DNA from: Alphaproteobacteria bacterium
GTDB taxonomy: Bacteria; Pseudomonadota; Alphaproteobacteria; VGEJ01
Length of the DNA stretch: 6,498 bases
Assembly: GCA_016869335.1 (NCBI GenBank)
Contig: VGEJ01000153.1
Location: forward strand, 1 to 6,498
Direction of reading: 5' to 3'
The notes under the pieces are model-generated. The model saw only the letters and a list, made by a program, of their open reading frames with translations, searched no databases and had not been told where the DNA came from. Both the position numbers and the translations under genes were made by a program. Shown one piece after another: positions 6,366 to 6,498 of this stretch (its first letter is position 1; each line of letters begins with the position of its first letter).

Positions 6366-6498
6366 CCCCTACTCTCTTCTCAAGAGAAGGTTGTAGAAGA
6401 TTGTTGGACCGAGGTAATGCGGGGATTATCGCTTCCACCAGCAACGGCACGAGCTCGGGCGAGGCGAAGGCGGGTCGGGCCGCCCTTGGGGATATGAG
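6358..6498 (-). other. region upstream of hemE; possible 3' end of an unidentified gene
   Basis: The minus-strand frame entering at the right edge stays open for 46 codons and ends with TAG at 6360-6358, 16 bases before the hemE ATG, a spacing typical of operons. Its first 30 codons have mostly G or C at the third position, but the last 15 do not, and the sequence resembles no family I recognise. A second minus-strand frame is open from the edge to TGA at 6382-6380. Neither can be called coding on this length. If one is real, hemE is not the first gene of its transcript; if neither is, these bases hold the hemE promoter, for which I see no convincing -35/-10 pair. Confidence 0.2.
6376..6389. 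repeat. 14-base inverted repeat upstream of hemE
   Basis: CTTCTC-AA-GAGAAG is a perfect 6-base inverted repeat with a two-base centre, in a stretch with lower GC content than the genes. It lies about 35 bases before the hemE start. It could be an operator half-site pair or a weak RNA hairpin. It does not match the iron-responsive Irr box or a LexA site as I remember them, so no regulator is named. Confidence 0.35.

Noticed and set aside
6425..6453. GATAAT on the minus strand as a hemE -10 box
   Set aside because: The bases 17 upstream read CTCGTG, with no acceptable -35, and no extended -10 is present. Kept only as a weak possibility.
6416..6498. Short plus-strand frame starting ATG at 6417 as a gene divergent from hemE
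   Set aside because: It ends after 26 codons inside the window, is Arg-rich and has no recognisable feature.

Overview
The window is GC-rich chromosomal DNA. It most likely comes from an alphaproteobacterium, possibly near Rhodospirillales. The grounds are the residue style of Rho and HemE, the high GC content at third codon positions, and the order hemE-hemH-hemJ-rho, which I recall as an alphaproteobacterial arrangement. This assignment is inference from remembered patterns, not from a search.

Left third, plus strand (2-2293): three genes run in the same direction with gaps of 14 and 7 bases. They are the 3' part of a dienelactone hydrolase-family gene, a complete zinc-independent NADPH:quinone oxidoreductase (qorA), and a CitE/HpcH-type CoA-ester lyase with a GTG start. 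The spacing suggests one transcript. No shared pathway is evident; general catabolism or detoxification is the most that can be said.

Middle and right, minus strand (6341 down to 2318): hemE (uroporphyrinogen decarboxylase), hemH (ferrochelatase) and hemJ (membrane protoporphyrinogen oxidase) are joined by two ATGA overlaps, so they form a tightly coupled heme operon. HemE acts on uroporphyrinogen III, HemJ makes protoporphyrin IX and HemH inserts iron. The coproporphyrinogen oxidase step between HemE and HemJ is not encoded here. After a 219-base gap comes rho, the transcription termination factor, which probably has its own promoter and a structured leader. Rho and the CoA lyase converge, with only 24 bases between their stop codons and no intrinsic terminator visible.

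Non-coding signals worth attention are a perfect inverted repeat that holds the rho Shine-Dalgarno, a C-rich/G-poor stretch in the rho leader, and a four-codon minicistron with an ideally spaced Shine-Dalgarno whose stop overlaps the hemE start. The last 157 bases (6342-6498) hold this signal, a 14-base palindrome and possibly the end of an unidentified upstream gene.

I found no mobile element, CRISPR array, tRNA, rRNA or new multi-gene system. The coding content is housekeeping and accessory metabolism, and the novelty, if any, is in the translational control sites of rho and hemE.
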